From Clostridiales bacterium (GTDB lineage Bacteria > Bacillota > Clostridia > Saccharofermentanales > Saccharofermentanaceae), in contig JAFRQR010000012.1 of NCBI GenBank assembly GCA_017428545.1, forward strand, positions 1-63,150: a stretch of DNA of 63,150 nt. The letters are read 5' to 3'. The notes under the pieces were generated by a model. The model made no database searches. It was not told where the DNA came from and saw only the letters and a list, made by a program, of their open reading frames with translations. The translations under genes were made by a program, and so were the position numbers. Positions 60,206 through 63,150 of this stretch are shown here, one piece after another; position 1 is the first letter of the stretch; each line of letters begins with the position of its first letter.

Positions 60206-60291
60206 GTGCTTTTCCATATGAAGCGGCGCTGATTTTTTTGAATCGATCGGAGCGCTGATCATCTCCCTTTATCTTATATAAATGCTTTTCC

Positions 60292-60320
60292 AAAAAGGAC
60301 CCTCGCGGTCCTTTTTCTTT
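60292..60320 (+). terminator. Terminator of thrH
   Basis: AAAAAGGACC, CTCGC, GGTCCTTTTTCTTT. Classical intrinsic terminator. Confidence 0.85.
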
Positions 60321-60436
60321 TGTGACGAATCGCTCACCGCGAAGTCATTTCAAAGTCATTCCCGGTTGGCAGAATTGAATTATCAAAAGAATATGACACC
60401 AGTGTTTACTCAACTTTTCAGAAATGGAGATCAACT

Positions 60437-62911
60437 ATGAAAAAATCCCTTCAACGAACTCTCGGTATTATTCTGGCCTTAGGTATGGCCGTTCCGCTTT
60501 CTGCCTGCGGGAAGAAAAAGGCGGATAAGAATTCCGGCGGAAATGAAAGCACGGAAGACATCGCAGCCGGCGATGCCCGCCCGGTGACGAAATCCGGCCA
60601 CGTCGTATCCGAAAGCGATACTTATTACAATGTATTAAGATCCGAGATCAAGCCCCATGTCCCCGAGGGAAAAGAACTGTTCTACAGTGCCATAAGCGAG
60701 CACGTTGTCGTCGGTGATCGTGTCCTCGTGGGACTTATGCTCAACTACGTCATGCCGGAAGACGTGGAAAAGAAACTGAATGATCTCGATCTTCGCGACG
60801 AAGGCGCCTGGGACGAATACGAGAAGATCATGAATCAGTATTCGGAAAACATCATGCAGATGTTTGACCTTCAGGGCAACTACATCGGCAATGTGGAGAC
60901 ACCGGAGAACTCCGAATTTATCGGCGCGTATCCGGGAAAGGACGGCGAGATCCTGGTCGTTGCCAGCGTTTTTGAAATGAAGCAGTGTGCTTCCACCCCG
61001 AAAGTTTTCGTCATCTCTAATAACGGAGAAAAGATCCGCGACGTCAACCTTCAGATCTCTGAACCTCTTTCGGATATGCAGATCTACAGTGTCGGAAACG
61101 GCAACCTGCTTTTGGCATCCACGGGTAAATTCTACATGCTCGATGCCGATGGAAAAGTGCTTTCCGAGGAGTCGAATCCGAACCTTTGCGGAACCATGCT
61201 CTGCTCCGGCGGAAGATGGTATGCCGTCATGCCGGATTATTCCGGTGACGAGCTCATCGCGAACATCCAGGAGATCGATATCGATACAGGAAAACTGATC
61301 GGAAGTCCCGTCAGGACGATCGATTCGTTTTATATGCTGACACAGGGCGAAAAGGACTGTTTCATTTCCAACAGCAATGGTATCGTGAAGTACGATCTGA
61401 TCGAACAGAAGAGTCTGGAGATCTTAAACTGGAACGATACCGATGTCAATTCAAAAAACCTATCCCTTATCGGCGGAAGGATCAGATCCGAAAACGAAAT
61501 GGTCTTCTTCGAAGAAAAAGCAGCAGAGGATGACGGACGTTCCGACATGGATCGAAAAGCAGGTTCCGGAACGATCGTAAATATCGTCACGCTTTCTAAA
61601 GCAGACAAAAATCCTCATGCAGGAAAGACGGTCCTGAAGCTCGGGCTCAACGGATACAGCGATTCCTCTTTTATCGAAGAGGTATTGAACTATAACCTCG
61701 ATCCCGATAATAAGGCAAGGATCGAGATCTATGACTACATGGCAGACGCCTACATGACGGGAAGTCTCGAAGCCTATGAAAAGAGCCTGGGGCAGAGCGT
61801 GGATAAACTCACGATGGACATGTTCTCCGGTAACGGCCCGGATATCCTGGTCGGTTACTCCTCCGTATCTCAGTTCAATAACGAGAACATGCTTATTGAT
61901 CTTAATCCTCTTCTTGATTCTGATACGAGCATCAGCCGGGATGATTACTTCGATAACCTCTTCCGCGCTTTTGAAGAAAACGGAAAACTGTATTCGATCC
62001 CGCTCACCTGCTATATCGAAGGACTTGCGTTGGACACAGGATTTCCGGGGGCCAAAGAGAACATGACATTTACTGAGTTTGACCAGCTGGCTTCTTCTCT
62101 TTCCGAGAATGTCCAGATCCTCTCTTCCCAAAGCTATGAAGAACTTCTTAAGAGCTGGCTCCCGCATCTTTGCTCACACTTTATCGATAACGAAACCAAG
62201 ACCGTTTCTTTTGACTCGGAAGAATTTAAGGCTTTTCTGGAAATGATCAAAAAGTACGGCAAGACAAAAGGTGCAAACAGCGGTCCATACGAACCGGCCG
62301 ACGGATTCAATCTGAATGACGATGTTCTTTTCGGTAATGGAATGATCGCCACCTGTTATGCCAATATCGGTTCTTTGGATTCTTATAGCAACTACAAACA
62401 CCTGGCGAGAAAGAACGGACTTGTCTTCTCCGGTATTCCTTCTTCTGAAGGTATGGGATTGTCGGTGAAAGGTGAGCTCTCGATGTCGATCACATCCGCT
62501 GCGCAGGATCCGGAACTTGCATGGAATTTCATTTCCAATTTCCTGAAAGAAGATGTGCAGAAAGAACTCAGTTTCTATACTGCTACGATGCCGGTCAATA
62601 GAAATGCTTTTGCCGCAAACTGCAAAACAGAGATCGAAGTCAACCGGACTTTTGTAAAAGAACTGAAAGAAGATGCTGCCAAGTATCCGGATAAAGTGGG
62701 TGACATCGACAACTACCTGGAGTTCAATGAAGCAGATCAGGCAGAACTTGCTAAACTCATCGAAGGCGTCTCGCAGGCAGAAAAAAGCGACACGGATGTA
62801 GTCAACATCATCCTCGAAGAAGCACCCGGATTCTTCTCCGGACAAAGAACCGTAGAAGATGTCTGCAAGAACATCCAGAACCGTGCGACCACAGTCGTAC
62901 AGGAAAGATGA
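60437..62911 (+). CDS. Orphan solute-binding lipoprotein
   Basis: 824 residues. GGAGATC precedes the ATG; the signal ends VPLSAC (Cys24), then GKKKADK. N-terminal beta region to about 390, KNPHAGKTVLKLG junction, GNGPDILVGYSSVSQF, LIDLNPLLDSDTSI, FSGIPSSEGMG and final FFSGQRTVEDV...IQNRATTVV. Closest in layout to the copy at 51318. Its stop lies 100 bases before the IS end, with no transporter genes in between. Confidence 0.85.
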   Translation: MKKSLQRTLGIILALGMAVPLSACGKKKADKNSGGNESTEDIAAGDARPVTKSGHVVSESDTYYNVLRSEIKPHVPEGKELFYSAISEHVVVGDRVLVGLMLNYVMPEDVEKKLNDLDLRDEGAWDEYEKIMNQYSENIMQMFDLQGNYIGNVETPENSEFIGAYPGKDGEILVVASVFEMKQCASTPKVFVISNNGEKIRDVNLQISEPLSDMQIYSVGNGNLLLASTGKFYMLDADGKVLSEESNPNLCGTMLCSGGRWYAVMPDYSGDELIANIQEIDIDTGKLIGSPVRTIDSFYMLTQGEKDCFISNSNGIVKYDLIEQKSLEILNWNDTDVNSKNLSLIGGRIRSENEMVFFEEKAAEDDGRSDMDRKAGSGTIVNIVTLSKADKNPHAGKTVLKLGLNGYSDSSFIEEVLNYNLDPDNKARIEIYDYMADAYMTGSLEAYEKSLGQSVDKLTMDMFSGNGPDILVGYSSVSQFNNENMLIDLNPLLDSDTSISRDDYFDNLFRAFEENGKLYSIPLTCYIEGLALDTGFPGAKENMTFTEFDQLASSLSENVQILSSQSYEELLKSWLPHLCSHFIDNETKTVSFDSEEFKAFLEMIKKYGKTKGANSGPYEPADGFNLNDDVLFGNGMIATCYANIGSLDSYSNYKHLARKNGLVFSGIPSSEGMGLSVKGELSMSITSAAQDPELAWNFISNFLKEDVQKELSFYTATMPVNRNAFAANCKTEIEVNRTFVKELKEDAAKYPDKVGDIDNYLEFNEADQAELAKLIEGVSQAEKSDTDVVNIILEEAPGFFSGQRTVEDVCKNIQNRATTVVQER

Positions 62912-63014
62912 AAGGAGCGTGATGCCACCGGTAATTTACTCTACGCGAATGAAACTATGAGCCGTAAGAAACCACCACTTTACGGCAACAAAAAAGAGGA
63001 TGTCCCGTTTGATA

Positions 63015-63150
63015 TGTACCCTCCTTACTGGACAACAGTAAGGAGGGTATTTTTATGCGTTACAGTAAAGAATTCAAATTAAAGTGTGTGAAATTATACC
63101 GGCAAGGAGAATATCCCAAAACACCAGATAATATCTCTTCTAGCTGCTTC
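63015..63150 (+). mobile_element. Left end of an IS3-type insertion sequence
   Basis: TGTACCCTCC begins a short inverted repeat (CTCCTTACTG, GACAA, CAGTAAGGAG), immediately followed by a transposase OrfA start. The right end is outside the window, so family and length are not certain. Confidence 0.6.
63055..63150 (+). CDS. Transposase OrfA N-terminus, cut by window edge
   Basis: 32 residues seen: MRYSKEFKLKCVKLYRQGEY then PKTPDNISSSCF. The start is that of IS3-family OrfA helix-turn-helix proteins (YSKEFKLK). The ribosome site overlaps the inverted repeat (AAGGAGGG). The rest lies beyond 63150. Confidence 0.7.
   Translation, partial: MRYSKEFKLKCVKLYRQGEYPKTPDNISSSCF

Larger units (their letters stand above)
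5904..60213. repeat. Dispersed word GAAAAGCACY (20 copies of the AAAAGCAC core)
   Basis: AAAAGCAC on plus: 5904, 6554, 32600, 34018, 36747, 37968, 38184, 39154, 45424, 50416, 55576, 57840. GTGCTTTT on plus: 7177, 32505, 34407, 36466, 42105, 58361, 58999, 60206. A pyrimidine follows in all 20 and a G precedes in 14. It is read in several frames (Val-Leu-Phe, Ser/Gly-Ala-Phe, Lys-Ala-Leu, Lys-Ser-Thr) and once lies between genes. None lies between 7.2 and 32.5 kb. Hand count. Confidence 0.7.

Noticed and set aside
59441..60262. Open frame of about 273 codons on the minus strand
   Set aside because: Antisense of thrH, whose HAD motifs are perfect on the other strand.

Overview
The window looks like DNA from a low-to-mid GC Firmicute, most likely an anaerobic gut or rumen Clostridium relative (Lachnospiraceae/Oscillospiraceae-like). 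Reasons: strong AGGAGG ribosome binding sites, TTGACA/TATAAT-type promoters, many lipoproteins, BlaI/BlaR1 pairs, an Agr-type quorum-sensing locus and clostridial-type mobilisable elements. This placement is an inference from protein style; no rRNA or marker gene is present.

Layout. (1) 1-13303 is the right-hand part of a mobilisable element: relaxase (cut by the window edge), MobC, RepA helicase, a BlaI/BlaR1/solute-binding-lipoprotein cassette, an ECF sigma factor with a membrane partner, a DUF4143 ATPase and a tyrosine integrase, closed by a 46-bp tRNA-Thr(UGU) 3'-end attachment site. (2) 13304-27732 is a second complete element of the same type: Xis, relaxase (with a second gene embedded in another frame), MobC, a truncated RepA, a long lipoprotein operon ending in a truncated ABC transporter, and an Agr locus (agrB-agrA-agrC, then agrD, a 47-residue gene). 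It ends with its own integrase and another copy of the 46-bp att site. (3) 27733-31333 is a small islet with a toxin-like/immunity-like pair, a DUF4417 protein, a PIN protein and an XRE-ImmA/IrrE protein. It is flanked by 16-bp direct repeats that resemble integrase arm sites, so it is probably a decayed third element. (4) 31340-63000 looks like host chromosome: orphan solute-binding lipoproteins, a second BlaI/BlaR1 cassette, two membrane-tethered ECF sigma factors facing each other, zinc-ribbon and DUF4253 proteins, a VWA lipoprotein and thrH. The left end of an IS3-type insertion sequence begins at the right edge.

How the parts work together. In both BlaI/BlaR1 cassettes an ACTACA-N2-TGTAGT-like dyad sits on the blaI promoter and a second one on the promoter of the downstream lipoprotein gene, with identical promoter spacing. 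BlaI therefore probably represses itself and an exported solute-binding lipoprotein, with BlaR1 as the relieving protease. In element 2, two 21-bp-phased direct repeats sit upstream of both agrB and agrD, so AgrA probably activates both its own genes and the agrD-NlpC-lipoprotein operon.

The most unusual signal is a short dispersed word, consensus GAAAAGCACY. By hand count its 8-mer core occurs 20 times on both strands, against about 2 expected. It is confined to the chromosome-like region and the BlaI/BlaR1 cargo of element 1, and absent from the mobile DNA between 8 and 31 kb. It resembles a DNA-uptake or other genome-marking sequence.
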